Shown here piece after piece: positions 28,106 through 37,750 of a stretch of 64,000 bases of DNA (positions within the stretch are counted from its first letter, which is position 1; each line of letters starts with the position of its first letter). A program made the translations under genes and the position numbers. Source of the stretch: an uncultured Sphingorhabdus sp. (GTDB lineage: Bacteria > Pseudomonadota > Alphaproteobacteria > Sphingomonadales > Sphingomonadaceae); assembly GCA_937873665.1 (NCBI GenBank), contig CALMYW010000106.1, forward strand, positions 1 through 64,000. Reading direction: 5' to 3'. The notes beneath the pieces were generated by a model that did not search any database, had not been told where the DNA came from, and saw only the letters and a program-made list of their open reading frames with translations.

Positions 28106-30616
28106 CTAGTTGACAACAGTATGGAAAACCATAGCGAAACTGGCACCGACCGCGAGTGTCGGTGTTGAACCGGCCAGGGTCGTTCCGCTTATAGACATGC
28201 CAAAAGGATCAGTTTCGTCGGCGCCGCTATTGTCGTCATCTTCCGGGGTGGTTGCCGTCGCACAGCTAGAACCAGACGCCATGCTACCCGCAACATAACT
28301 CACATCAGCGGGCAGATTGTCGGCAGCGGTGACATTGCTTGCCGGAACGGGGCCCGTATTGCTTACCAGAATGCAGTAGCGGACAATCGCGCCCGGCAGC
28401 GCTTTCGGGTTGCTTCCGCTGATTCCGTCGCTCAGCACGCTGCTGACCTTGGTGACCGTCAGTTCGCCAGGTTGGCATGTGTACAATGTCACATTGTCGA
28501 CTTCAAAGTCGTCCGAAGTGCCGCCGCCCGGCGCATGGGTGAAGGTGAGAGCTCCGGTAGCGCTGACTGTCGTCGGCAGATTGATCCGCCAGCCGGTATA
28601 GGTGAACTCGGTAATAGTGCTTAGATTCCCCGACGCCCCGTTCAGATAAGTAACGCTGGCCGATGTTCCGCCGCTCGCGTCTGTGGTGATCCGCGCATAG
28701 GGCGTGCCTGCGACCGATATGGTCAGTTGTGCGCTGGTTGAGCCAGCGGCAGGAGCGCCATTGCGCCACCATTGGCTTAATTGGATAACAGCGCCGCCAC
28801 TAGGGCCGGGACCAAAATTGAGCCCACTCAGTCCCGATTGGGTCAAAGTGCCTGACGTTGTGTCGCTGTTTACGGAGGCAACGCCCGCACCCGTCCAGAT
28901 CGCCGATGCGGTCCAGTTGGTCCAGCTTGGGCCGGTTCCGGAGGCGAAAGTTCCGTTGGAAATAATCTGTTGTGTTGTACCCACCGGGCAGATTGGGGCT
29001 GCCATTGCCGTTGCTACGGTGAAGGGCACCGAAGCATAATCATCTTCGGTCGTCACACCATTATTGGGCGTCGAATCCGGGTCAGTCAGCGAACTGGCAG
29101 TAATCTGCGCGACGTTGGTGACAGTGCCGGCCGTCGCCGTAACGGTTCCGGTAATCGTGATAGAGGCGCTTGCACCAGGCGCCAGACTGCCGACGCTCCA
29201 AACGCCGGTGCCGCTGTTATAGGTTCCCGTGCCTGTCGCACTGATGAAGCTGAACCCGGTTGGCAGCGTGTCCTGCACGGTGATGCCGTTGGCCGTTGCC
29301 GTGGATGCCGGGCTTGCCGCGCTGGTGGCCGTCAGCGTGTAGCTGATCGAGCTGCCGTTTGTCGGAGTGCCGTTGCTGACTGTTTTGCCCAGCGACAGAT
29401 CTGCGTGCTGCGGATAAATGGTCACTTGATAGTCTTCGACTTCGCCCACTGTTGCGCGACCGGTCCGACCAACGCCAGCGGTTGGCGACCAGCGGAATCG
29501 CGCAAATCGCGTCACCTGTGTGGTGCCGGCAGGCGGCGTGACCGACAGGCGGATAACGCCGTTTACAAGACCATCGGTGTCCCCTGCGCCGCCGTCGACC
29601 GCATTGGTTGCAATCTGGTCACCCGCAGTTGCGAAACTGCCGTCACCTGCCCAGTCAATCCAGCCCTGAAGCCTGCCTCCGCTGCCGGTAACCGCCACAT
29701 CAATAGTAGACGCCAATCCGCGCACCAGCGTACCAAAGGTTGCGCCGTCGTCATTTCCATCGGACGATGCCGTAGCGTTGGCGATCGGGCTGGGCGTGAT
29801 CGGCGTGCCGGAAAGGTTCGTAACCCCAGCATTTTCAACGGTAACGCCAGCGCCCATATAATAACCGCCAACGATATGGCTGGCGGCAGCGGTCGTATCA
29901 AAACTTGCGGGTGCATCGCCAAAATCTTCGTCGAGCGAAACGGTGAAGTTCCAGCCGTCGACATTGGTCGCCGTTCCAGAGCCGCCCATCAGCATGTCGA
30001 TCTGGAAAGTAACCGACGTGATCGTTCCGTTCATGCGAACGCTGCCGCAGCCGGCTTTGTTGGTGGTTGTGCACGAAGGTTGTCCGTTGATCGTGGTGGA
30101 GCGAATTTCGTCTCCGCTAATCGAGAGATTTCCGTTGCTGTTGGTGACGGCAAAGGTTGGTTTGGCACTTGCCGTCCAGCTCGTCATGACGAGTGATGAG
30201 TGGAAAAAAGTTGTGCTCGAACGATTTGCGCCCAAACCGGATATGTGAATTATCGGGTCTTTCACGGGATGGCTGAACGTTAGCGTCATCGAACCGCGGT
30301 TGGCGCATCGAAGCGTGGCCGTTGAGCAACCTGCCGGGCTGACATCTATTTCTATAGCGTCGGTCGTTGCCGAAATTGCGGGGGAAAGTTGTGCGGACGT
30401 AACTCCGCCGATGCCGTTGAGTGCAATAGAATCATCGAAGATTACCGAATTTGCGCCAGACAACGATACCTGCATGGTCGTTGTTCCGGGGTATGTCTTG
30501 GTCACCGGCCCAGTGCCACTGCTGCTCGAAGGTGTCTGGTTGGCGCTCGCCATTGTGGCCAGGATGCACAAAGCGAGCATGACAGAAAGCCACACCCAAA
30601 ACCGGGAGGCTGCCAT
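28106..30616 (-). CDS. large secreted GEVED/DUF11 domain protein
   Basis: About 836 residues, Thr/Ser/Gly/Ala-rich and poor in Cys, as expected for an exported surface protein. A signal peptide ends near TMASA-N (about residue 24). A GEVED domain is centred on DFGDAPASFDT through GRATVGEVEDYQVTI. Two DUF11-type beta-sandwich repeats follow: one near ADLSLGKTVSNGTPTNGSS, and a final one (LTVTKVSSVLSDGISGSNPK) closely matching the downstream gene. A segment with FEVDNVTLYTC suggests another beta-sandwich between them. An open frame reaches TTG 30748, but ATG 30616 starts the signal peptide. Function is unknown; adhesion or matrix roles are guesses. Confidence 0.75.
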   Translation of the reverse strand: MAASRFWVWLSVMLALCILATMASANQTPSSSSGTGPVTKTYPGTTTMQVSLSGANSVIFDDSIALNGIGGVTSAQLSPAISATTDAIEIDVSPAGCSTATLRCANRGSMTLTFSHPVKDPIIHISGLGANRSSTTFFHSSLVMTSWTASAKPTFAVTNSNGNLSISGDEIRSTTINGQPSCTTTNKAGCGSVRMNGTITSVTFQIDMLMGGSGTATNVDGWNFTVSLDEDFGDAPASFDTTAAASHIVGGYYMGAGVTVENAGVTNLSGTPITPSPIANATASSDGNDDGATFGTLVRGLASTIDVAVTGSGGRLQGWIDWAGDGSFATAGDQIATNAVDGGAGDTDGLVNGVIRLSVTPPAGTTQVTRFARFRWSPTAGVGRTGRATVGEVEDYQVTIYPQHADLSLGKTVSNGTPTNGSSISYTLTATSAASPASTATANGITVQDTLPTGFSFISATGTGTYNSGTGVWSVGSLAPGASASITITGTVTATAGTVTNVAQITASSLTDPDSTPNNGVTTEDDYASVPFTVATAMAAPICPVGTTQQIISNGTFASGTGPSWTNWTASAIWTGAGVASVNSDTTSGTLTQSGLSGLNFGPGPSGGAVIQLSQWWRNGAPAAGSTSAQLTISVAGTPYARITTDASGGTSASVTYLNGASGNLSTITEFTYTGWRINLPTTVSATGALTFTHAPGGGTSDDFEVDNVTLYTCQPGELTVTKVSSVLSDGISGSNPKALPGAIVRYCILVSNTGPVPASNVTAADNLPADVSYVAGSMASGSSCATATTPEDDDNSGADETDPFGMSISGTTLAGSTPTLAVGASFAMVFHTVVN

Positions 30617-30772
30617 GCTGTCCAAGCTGAACTTGGCGCAAGAAGGGTGTTTCGTACGATTCACAGCGTCGGCAATTGCCTTGAATTGCTTTATTAATGA
30701 TAAACAATGTCGCGATTCTGCGGGTTTCGAGATGTAAAATCTCGCCAAATCGGACTATGCTACTGCCTCCGG

Positions 30773-31525
30773 TTAACCTTGATTGGCAGGATTCAGCGCC
30801 ATCCAGATGGCAATAGCTGCAACAGCAGCGGTATCGGCGCGCAGGATATTGGGCCCAAGCGACACGGGCATTGCCTGCGGATGCGCGCGGATTGCGGCAT
30901 TCTCTTCATCGCTGAACCCGCCCTCCGGGCCGATCAGGATGGCTGACTTGGTATGACCGCCCCGCTGCAAAATATCGGCTAGCGGATTGCCGCCGCGTTC
31001 ATCGCAAAACAGTAAAGACCGGTCCGCTGGCCAATCGCGCAGAAGTACATCCAATTTGGACAAATCTGCGATTTCGGGAAGCGCGGTGCGTTCGCATTGC
31101 TCGGCGGCCTCGATCATCTGGCTGCGTAGCCTTCCTTCCTTCAACTTGTCGGCAACGCAGCGCTGCGTCCGCACCGGCACGAACCGGGCGATCCCCAATT
31201 CGCAGCTTTTCTCGGCGATCCAGTCTAACCGATCTTTCTTGATTAACGCCTGGCAGAGCCAAAGATCCGGCGCTGCTTCACGCTCCCGCAGTTTCGCTTC
31301 GATGGTGAGCGCAAGGTCGCGTTTTCCGGTTGCGGCAACGGTCGCTAGATACTCGCCCGTTCTGTCGTCGAACAGCTTGACCGGCGCACCTTCCTTCAGC
31401 CGCATGACGTGCAGCAGATAATGCGCCTGCCCGCCTTCGATGCGCAACTCGCGACCCTCTGAAAGTGCCTCATCAACAAACAGGCGGGGGGTTGAATGCG
31501 GGGGCCAGGCGGGGGTTTGAACCAT
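30773..31525 (-). CDS. rsmE: 16S rRNA (uracil(1498)-N(3))-methyltransferase
   Basis: A 250-residue SPOUT methyltransferase acting on U1498 of 16S rRNA. The N-terminal PUA-like domain includes HYLLHVMRLKEG; the catalytic part has KSCELGIARFVPVRTQRC, ILIGPEGGFSDEE and the knotted LGPNILRADTAAVAAIAI at the end. ATG 31525 was preferred over 31603, which would cross the divergent ubiA start. It diverges from ubiA across 40 bases. Confidence 0.94.
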   Translation of the reverse strand: MVQTPAWPPHSTPRLFVDEALSEGRELRIEGGQAHYLLHVMRLKEGAPVKLFDDRTGEYLATVAATGKRDLALTIEAKLREREAAPDLWLCQALIKKDRLDWIAEKSCELGIARFVPVRTQRCVADKLKEGRLRSQMIEAAEQCERTALPEIADLSKLDVLLRDWPADRSLLFCDERGGNPLADILQRGGHTKSAILIGPEGGFSDEENAAIRAHPQAMPVSLGPNILRADTAAVAAIAIWMALNPANQG

Positions 31526-31565
31526 CGCCCAAGCATAGCCTTCGACAAGCGGTGGGCAAGGCGTT

Positions 31566-32483
31566 ATGTCAGATTCGATGCCCACAACCGCTCCCCCAGA
31601 CACAGAAATTCAAGGCCTTGTCCGCCTGTTGCCGGAAAGCGTCAGGCCATTCGCCCTGCTCGCTCGGTTCGATCGCCCGATTGGCTGGTGGTTGCTTTTC
31701 TGGCCCTGTGTTTATGGACTGACGCTGGCGGGCGGGGCGTTCAGCCACTGGCCATTGATCCTCTGGATGCTGCTCGGCGCGATTGCGATGCGCGGGGCGG
31801 GGTGTGTGTACAATGACATTGTTGACCGCGATCTGGACGCCAAAGTGGCGCGCACGGCGAGCAGGCCGCTGGCAAGCGGGGCGGTCAGCCTGAAGGCGGC
31901 GTGGGGCTGGCTGCTGCTGCTGTGCGGCATCGGCTTTCTGGTGCTGGTGCAGTTGCGGATTGAGGCCATCTTCGTTGCGCTGTGCAGCCTAGCACTGGTC
32001 GCCGCCTATCCTTTCATGAAGCGCATCACATGGTGGCCGCAATTGTGGCTTGGGCTGGTTTTCAGCTGGGGCGTGCCGGTCGGATGGGTGGCGGTGACGG
32101 GCGTGGCCGATGCCGCGATGCTTTGGCTCTATGGCGGCACGATTTTCTGGGTGGTCGGCTATGACACGATCTATGCGATGCAGGACCGCGAGGATGACGC
32201 GCTGGTCGGCATACGCTCGACCGCGCTGCGCATGGGGGAGCATATCCGCAGCGGGGTTGCCGTGTGCTATTTGCTCGCGCTGGCGGGCTGGAGCATGGCG
32301 ATCTGGAGTGTGCGGCCACAAGGTCAGGCGCTGGTCGCGCTCGCCCCTGCCGCTTTCCACTTGGCATATCAAATTGCTTCGCTCAAAAAGGATGGGAGCA
32401 ATGCGCTCGGCCATTTCCGGTCGAACAAGGTAACAGGGCTGCTGGTTGCGCTCGCCTGCCTTGTCGTGGGCGCTTCAGGCTAA
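31566..32483 (+). CDS. ubiA: 4-hydroxybenzoate polyprenyltransferase
   Basis: A 305-residue inner-membrane prenyltransferase of ubiquinone synthesis that attaches the polyprenyl chain to 4-hydroxybenzoate. Both aspartate-rich motifs are present: NDIVDRDLDAKVART (about residues 83-97) and DTIYAMQDREDD (about 201-212). It has about eight hydrophobic segments. ATG 31566 or 31578 are possible starts. An aldo/keto reductase gene follows 15 bases later and is probably cotranscribed. Confidence 0.95.
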   Translation: MSDSMPTTAPPDTEIQGLVRLLPESVRPFALLARFDRPIGWWLLFWPCVYGLTLAGGAFSHWPLILWMLLGAIAMRGAGCVYNDIVDRDLDAKVARTASRPLASGAVSLKAAWGWLLLLCGIGFLVLVQLRIEAIFVALCSLALVAAYPFMKRITWWPQLWLGLVFSWGVPVGWVAVTGVADAAMLWLYGGTIFWVVGYDTIYAMQDREDDALVGIRSTALRMGEHIRSGVAVCYLLALAGWSMAIWSVRPQGQALVALAPAAFHLAYQIASLKKDGSNALGHFRSNKVTGLLVALACLVVGASG

Positions 32484-32498
32484 AACGGAGGAGGGTTT

Positions 32499-33518
32499 AT
32501 GGGCAACCGGCGGCTAGGGAAGAGTGCGATTGTCGTTTCCGACATCTGCATGGGAACGATGACCTTCGGGTCGCAGGCGGATGAGGCGGTCGCACACCGC
32601 GTGCTCGATATGAGCCTCGATGCGGGGATCAATTTCTTCGATACCGCCGAAGGCTATCCGGTGCCGCCCGATGTCAAATGGGTCGGACGGACGGAAGAGA
32701 TTGTCGGCCGCTGGCTGAAGGGCAAAAACCGCGACGCCATCATCATCGCCACCAAGGTTTCGGGCCCCAGCCATGTCTGGTTCAAATCGCCCAAGCGCGG
32801 CGGGATGACCGCACTCGACCGTCGCCAGATTACCGTTGCGGTCGAAGACAGCCTGCGCCGGCTGCAGACCGACTATATCGATCTCTACCAGACGCACTGG
32901 CCCGACCATGGCACGCCCTATGAGGAAACGATGGAAGTGCTCGACGAGCTGATCCGCGCGGGCAAGGTGCGGATCATTGGCTGTTCGAACGAGACGAGCT
33001 GGGGGTTGATGAAGTCGATCCAGGCGTCGGAGCGCCTTGGCGTTGCCCGTTACCAGACGATACAGAACAATTTCTCGATCAACAACCGCCGGTTCGAGGA
33101 TGAACTGGCACAGGTGTGCCGCGAGGAAGGCGTCAGCCTGATTCCTTATTCACCGCTCGCAGGCGGCGTGCTTTCAGGCAAATATCAGGATGGTGGACGG
33201 CCTGAAGGCGCACGCTTTACCCGCTATATGGATATGCTCGATTCGCGGCAGGCGGTAATGGCGCGGCGTTTCGCCGGGCCGCGAGCGCTTGAATCGACCG
33301 CACGCATTTTGGAAATTGCCAAGGAAGCAGGCATGTCACCGGTGACGCTAGCGACCGCCTGGTCAAAACAACATGATTTCGTCGCCTCGACCATCGTCGG
33401 GGTGAGCACAGTCGAGCAATGCGCCGAAATCTTCGCCGCCAGCGAACTCGTACTTTCCGACGATGTGATGAAGGCCATCCACAAGGTGACCAAGGAAATC
33501 CTCTACCCAATGGGGTAG
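32499..33518 (+). CDS. aldo/keto reductase
   Basis: A 339-residue NADPH-dependent oxidoreductase with the AKR (beta/alpha)8 barrel, closest in layout to the Tas/YajO group. Visible catalytic-region motifs are GINFFDTAEGY (Asp and Tyr), IIIATKVSGP (Lys) and LYQTHWPDHGTP (His), and the cofactor region SKQHDFVASTIVGVSTVEQ near the C-terminus. ATG 32499 has a strong GGAGGAGGG upstream. It is downstream of ubiA; the substrate is unknown. It converges with smc, 3 bases apart. Confidence 0.92.
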   Translation: MGNRRLGKSAIVVSDICMGTMTFGSQADEAVAHRVLDMSLDAGINFFDTAEGYPVPPDVKWVGRTEEIVGRWLKGKNRDAIIIATKVSGPSHVWFKSPKRGGMTALDRRQITVAVEDSLRRLQTDYIDLYQTHWPDHGTPYEETMEVLDELIRAGKVRIIGCSNETSWGLMKSIQASERLGVARYQTIQNNFSINNRRFEDELAQVCREEGVSLIPYSPLAGGVLSGKYQDGGRPEGARFTRYMDMLDSRQAVMARRFAGPRALESTARILEIAKEAGMSPVTLATAWSKQHDFVASTIVGVSTVEQCAEIFAASELVLSDDVMKAIHKVTKEILYPMG

Positions 33519-33521
33519 GGG

Positions 33522-36500
33522 TTACTCTGCCGCCAGCAACTGCTCTGCACCGCCCAAATCAACGCTGACAAGGCGGGATACGCCCTGTTCGACCATCGTC
33601 ACGCCAAACAGGCGGTGCATGCGGCTCATGGTCACGGCGTTGTGGGTGACGATCAGGTAGCGGGTGTCGGTTTCGCGCGTCATCGCGTCGAGCAGGTCGC
33701 AGAAGCGTTCGATATTGGCATCGTCGAGCGGCGCATCGACTTCGTCGAGCACACAGATCGGCGCAGGGTTGGTCAGGAACAAAGCGAAGATCAACGCGAC
33801 TGCGGTCAGCGCCTGTTCGCCGCCCGACAGCAGCGTCAGCGACTGCAGCTTCTTGCCCGGCGGCTGGGCGAAAATCTCGAGGCCTGCTTCGAGCGGATCG
33901 TCGCTGTCGATCAATGCGAGGTGCGCCTGTCCGCCGTTGAACAGCGTGCTGAACAGCCGCTGGAAATGCTGATCGACCGTTTCGAACGCGGCTAACAGGC
34001 GGGTGCGGCCTTCGCGGTTGAGGCTGCCAATCGAGCCGCGCAGCCGGTTGATCGCCTGCGTCAGTTCCTCGCTCTCGCTCTGCCCCTTTTCGATTTCGGT
34101 TTCGAGTTCGACCAGCTCGTCGGCGGCGATCAGATTGACCGGGCCGATGCGTTCGCGGTCGAATTGCAGCTTTTCAAGGCGGCTTGATTCCACCGACGCA
34201 TCGCCGAGTTCGCTTTCTTCAAAGCCATGCTTTTCAGGCAGCAGCGGCGGTGGGCATTCGAATCGTTCACCCGAAATCCCCGCCATTTCGCGGCGGCGGG
34301 CATCCTGATTTTCAGCGCGCGCCTCGGCTCCGGCGCGCTGTTCGCGGGCAGAAGAAACCGCCTCCGCAGCAGCGGCCAATTGGGCTTCGAGTGCCTTCAG
34401 CGAGGTTTCGCTAGCCTGTTCAGCGGCCTGAAGCGCGGCGAGTTTTTCGCCAATAGCCGCCTTGTCTGCCTCTAATGTCGTCAATTCGTGCGTGATAACG
34501 TCCGGTTTGCCTGCAATAGCTTCAAGCTCTCCGGCAATCTCGGCGCTGCGCTTGTTCATTTCGGCGATGCGCCGTTCGGCCTCGCCAGCCCGGTCCTGCC
34601 AGCCGCGAATTTCGGCCTGCGCCACCGCACGCCGTTCGCGCTGCTGGGCGATTTTCTGGTCGAGGCCGGAAAGGTCGGCCTGCGCCCGCACGAACAACTG
34701 CCGTAGCGACTCCCCTTCGCTGGTCAGCGCGGCAACAAGCGCGCGTTGTTGCTCGCCATCGGGCAGTTCGGCGCGCGCCTTTTCGGCTGACTCAAATTCG
34801 AGTCGGGCTTGCGTGGCTTCCTGTTCGGCCAATCCGCTCCGCTCGGCCAGTGCCGTCGCCGCCTGCTGTGCGCGCGTCAGGGCATCTTCAGCCCGATCTG
34901 CATCGCGCAGTGCCTGACGCAGCGCGGCTTCGGTTGCCGCCTGTGCCGAAGCCAGCCGCCGCGCCTCATCCTGCGCCGCCATAATGCGTTCGCCCAGCGC
35001 ATCGAGAGCAGTTGCATGGTCGCCGACCTTGGACTCTGCCACCGGAATGGCTTCGAGCAGCGCTTCCAAACGATTAGCCCGTTCGAGCTGTTCGGCGGCC
35101 GCTGCACCATCATCTTCGGCGGCAAAGCCATCCCAGCGGCGCAGCTTGCCATCGCGGGTAACCAGTCGCTCGCCTATCTCCAGCATCGCGCCATCGTCAG
35201 CCTCGACCACGCGCACCATGGCGAGGCGCAGTGCCAATTCGCTCGGTGCCTCAACCACATCGGAGAGGCGTTCGCCCGATAATTTTGGTGGAACCGACGT
35301 GAAGCCCTGCCAGCGCCGTCCGGTCACCCCGCCGACCGCCGCGTTCAGATCGTCGCCCAGCGCCGCCGCCAATGCGCGTTCATAGCCGGGCTTGACCTTG
35401 ATCCGGTCGAGCGCGCGGTTGTCGCTGCCTTTAGCTGTTGCGCGTTCGAGTGCGTTCTTCTCGCTGACGAGCGCCGCCAGATCCGCTTTGGCACTCGCGA
35501 GCGCGCTTTGCGCACTATCGCGTTCTGCGACCAAAGTTGCGCGTGCACTCTCGGCGGCATCAATCGCCGTCGCCTGTTGTTCAAGCTCCACCTGCAGGCG
35601 CGCCGCTTCATCGCGTGCCGCATCGCGGGCAGTTGCCAGTTCTGCCTCATCGCCGAGCGCGGCCCTTTCTGCTTCGAGCCGCGCCTTGTCGCGCTCGGCG
35701 CGCTCGACGCGGGCGCGGGCATTGTTGAGCGCGGCTTCGGCAACCCGCAATTCGGCTTCTGCGCGCGCCTGTTCGGCCACTGCCTTGGCCAGCTTGACCT
35801 CACCCTCACGCGTTGCACGTTCGGCATCGTCTAGGGCACGGGTCAAGCGCGGGCGTTCATCCTCGCTCGACTTGATAGTCTCGGCCAATGTGGCAGCTTC
35901 GACCTGCAAGCGCGCCAGCGCCTCGGCGGCATCATGGGTCAGCTTGCCTTCGCGCGCGCCATCTTCTTCGATGCGCCGCGCTTGTGCGGCCAGATCAGCC
36001 TGCCGCTGGATCAGCCGGTCACGCTCGCCGGTCAGTTGGACGAGCTTGTTTGAAAGATCGCTCGCCGCATCCCGCGCTGCCATAGCGGCCGCACGGTCAT
36101 CAGCCAGTTTGCGGACAGCCGATTGTTGCTGCTCTGCGAGGGTGCGTTGGCGGACCGAAGCTTCCTCGACTGCCGTGCCCGCTTCATCGGCTTCCGTGCG
36201 TGCAGCTTCCGCTGCTGCTTTGGCCTCTCGCCAGCGCACAAAGATCAGACGCGCTTCGGCCTGCGTGATCTCGCCCGACAATTTGCGATAACGCTCGGCC
36301 TGTCGCGCTTGCTTTTTAAGGCTCTGCGCGCGGGCATCCATATCGCCCAATATCGTCGCCAGACGGTTGAGGTTGGTTTCGGCCGCACGCAGTTTCTGCT
36401 CGGCATCCTTGCGGCGCACATGCAGGCCCGAAATCCCTGCTGCCTCTTCAAGCATCATCCGCCGTTCTTGCGGCTTGGCGGAGATGATCGATCCGATACG

Positions 36501-36950
36501 CCCCTGACTGACGAGCGCCGGGCTATGCGCGCCGGTCGCCGCATCGGCAAAGATCAGCGCGATATCCTTTGCGCGCACGTCGCGGCCATTGGCGCGATAG
36601 GCGCTCCCTGCACCGCGCTCGATTCGGCGGACGACCTCCAATTCGAAATCATCGTCATTGGCGATGATGCCGGGGATATTCTCGTGTGCGTCATGTTCGG
36701 CGAGCAGGGTGACTTCGGCGAAATCACGCGACGGGCGCTGCGCGGTGCCGGCGAAGATCACATCCTCCATCCCGCCGCCGCGCATCGATTTGGGCGAATT
36801 TTCGCCCATCACCCAGCGCAGCGCCTCGAGAAGGTTGGACTTGCCGCAACCATTGGGGCCGACGACGCCTGTCAGCCCGGCTTCGATATGCAGCTCGGTT
36901 GGCTCGACGAAGCTTTTGAAGCCTGTGAGTTTGAGCCGCTTGATCCGCAT
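33522..36950 (-). CDS. smc: chromosome segregation protein SMC
   Basis: A 1142-residue SMC ATPase that compacts and segregates chromosomes with ScpAB. Walker A GPNGCGKSN lies at residues 31-39. Two long Ala/Glu/Arg-rich coiled coils flank a hinge near residues 510-640 (GYERALAAALGDDLNAAVGG). The C-terminal head carries the LLSGGEQALTA signature, Walker B (PICVLDEVDAPLDD) and a D-loop. ATG 36950 gives the canonical MRIKRLKLTGFKSF start. It is the last gene of the minus-strand dciA-dsb-dsb-smc block, 28 bases after a DsbA-like lipoprotein gene. Confidence 0.97.
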   Translation of the reverse strand: MRIKRLKLTGFKSFVEPTELHIEAGLTGVVGPNGCGKSNLLEALRWVMGENSPKSMRGGGMEDVIFAGTAQRPSRDFAEVTLLAEHDAHENIPGIIANDDDFELEVVRRIERGAGSAYRANGRDVRAKDIALIFADAATGAHSPALVSQGRIGSIISAKPQERRMMLEEAAGISGLHVRRKDAEQKLRAAETNLNRLATILGDMDARAQSLKKQARQAERYRKLSGEITQAEARLIFVRWREAKAAAEAARTEADEAGTAVEEASVRQRTLAEQQQSAVRKLADDRAAAMAARDAASDLSNKLVQLTGERDRLIQRQADLAAQARRIEEDGAREGKLTHDAAEALARLQVEAATLAETIKSSEDERPRLTRALDDAERATREGEVKLAKAVAEQARAEAELRVAEAALNNARARVERAERDKARLEAERAALGDEAELATARDAARDEAARLQVELEQQATAIDAAESARATLVAERDSAQSALASAKADLAALVSEKNALERATAKGSDNRALDRIKVKPGYERALAAALGDDLNAAVGGVTGRRWQGFTSVPPKLSGERLSDVVEAPSELALRLAMVRVVEADDGAMLEIGERLVTRDGKLRRWDGFAAEDDGAAAAEQLERANRLEALLEAIPVAESKVGDHATALDALGERIMAAQDEARRLASAQAATEAALRQALRDADRAEDALTRAQQAATALAERSGLAEQEATQARLEFESAEKARAELPDGEQQRALVAALTSEGESLRQLFVRAQADLSGLDQKIAQQRERRAVAQAEIRGWQDRAGEAERRIAEMNKRSAEIAGELEAIAGKPDVITHELTTLEADKAAIGEKLAALQAAEQASETSLKALEAQLAAAAEAVSSAREQRAGAEARAENQDARRREMAGISGERFECPPPLLPEKHGFEESELGDASVESSRLEKLQFDRERIGPVNLIAADELVELETEIEKGQSESEELTQAINRLRGSIGSLNREGRTRLLAAFETVDQHFQRLFSTLFNGGQAHLALIDSDDPLEAGLEIFAQPPGKKLQSLTLLSGGEQALTAVALIFALFLTNPAPICVLDEVDAPLDDANIERFCDLLDAMTRETDTRYLIVTHNAVTMSRMHRLFGVTMVEQGVSRLVSVDLGGAEQLLAAE

Positions 36951-36978
36951 ATGTCCCCCGACGCGGTGCCCTGAAGGC

Positions 36979-37722
36979 TTACCGCGCGCCCGCCTCCTGC
37001 AGCTTGCCTTTGACCTGCGGCCAGGCCGTCACGTCAAGGCGGACACCGTTGAGATAAAAGGTCGGCGTGCCCTGAATGGTGTATTTCTTGCCATATTCGG
37101 CGGTCAGGTCGGCCAGCTTTTGCATTTCGGCGGTGTCGGAGAGGCAGGCCTTGCTCTGGTCGCGCGAAACACCCCGCTGGGCGAAGAATTCGACGATACC
37201 TACGGCATCGGCCAGGGCAAAGAAGCGCTCGCCACCTTTCAGCGAAGTAATTTTCGCTTCCAGTGCCTTGTCGGTGCCGATCTTGTTGGCATTTTCAAAC
37301 AGGGTTTCCTGGAAACCCATGAACTGTTCGGTCAAAGGCAACATCGCCTCATTAGCGCCGCAACGGGTAACGCGCGCCGCCATCAGGTCAAATTCATCGC
37401 GCACGAAATTGCGGAATTCGTAAGAAATCTTGCCATTGTTGATGAAATTGTCGTGCAGGTCCGATCCGGCATCGTTGCTGAACTGTGCACAGACATGGCA
37501 GGTGAGCGAGGCATATTCGACCAGCTTGATCTTCGCATCCGGGTTGCCGATCAGATAGCCGCCCTCGGCCGTCTTGCTGACTACATCGATCCATTGCTTG
37601 CCAGCGGGTGGCGCGACGGCAGCTACCGGTTCGCCCTTGGGCGCTTCGCCGGTTTCGCTGCCGCCACAGGATGCAAGGGCCAGCGCGGCGATGGAAGCGG
37701 TAAGGATTTTCAGACTGCGCAT
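36979..37722 (-). CDS. DsbA-like thioredoxin-fold lipoprotein (CHVC)
   Basis: A 247-residue periplasmic thiol oxidoreductase. A lipobox LASC with Cys19 ends the signal peptide, so it is probably a lipoprotein. The thioredoxin-fold domain has the active-site pair Cys75-His-Val-Cys78 and the cis-Pro loop IQGTPTFYLNG near the C-terminus. CHVC is unusual compared with the CPHC of classical DsbA. It is paralogous to the next gene upstream (shared IGNP-AxxKLVEYAS, RNFVRDxxDL), implying a tandem duplication. ATG 37722 fits the signal peptide. Confidence 0.88.
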   Translation of the reverse strand: MRSLKILTASIAALALASCGGSETGEAPKGEPVAAVAPPAGKQWIDVVSKTAEGGYLIGNPDAKIKLVEYASLTCHVCAQFSNDAGSDLHDNFINNGKISYEFRNFVRDEFDLMAARVTRCGANEAMLPLTEQFMGFQETLFENANKIGTDKALEAKITSLKGGERFFALADAVGIVEFFAQRGVSRDQSKACLSDTAEMQKLADLTAEYGKKYTIQGTPTFYLNGVRLDVTAWPQVKGKLQEAGAR

Positions 37723-37750
37723 ATTTTGATGTCCTTTGCGTCGTTGAAAT

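Noticed and set aside
34809..36291. Several Ser/Ala/Arg-rich plus-strand frames opposite smc
   Set aside because: They are shadows of the Ala/Glu-rich coiled-coil codons of smc.
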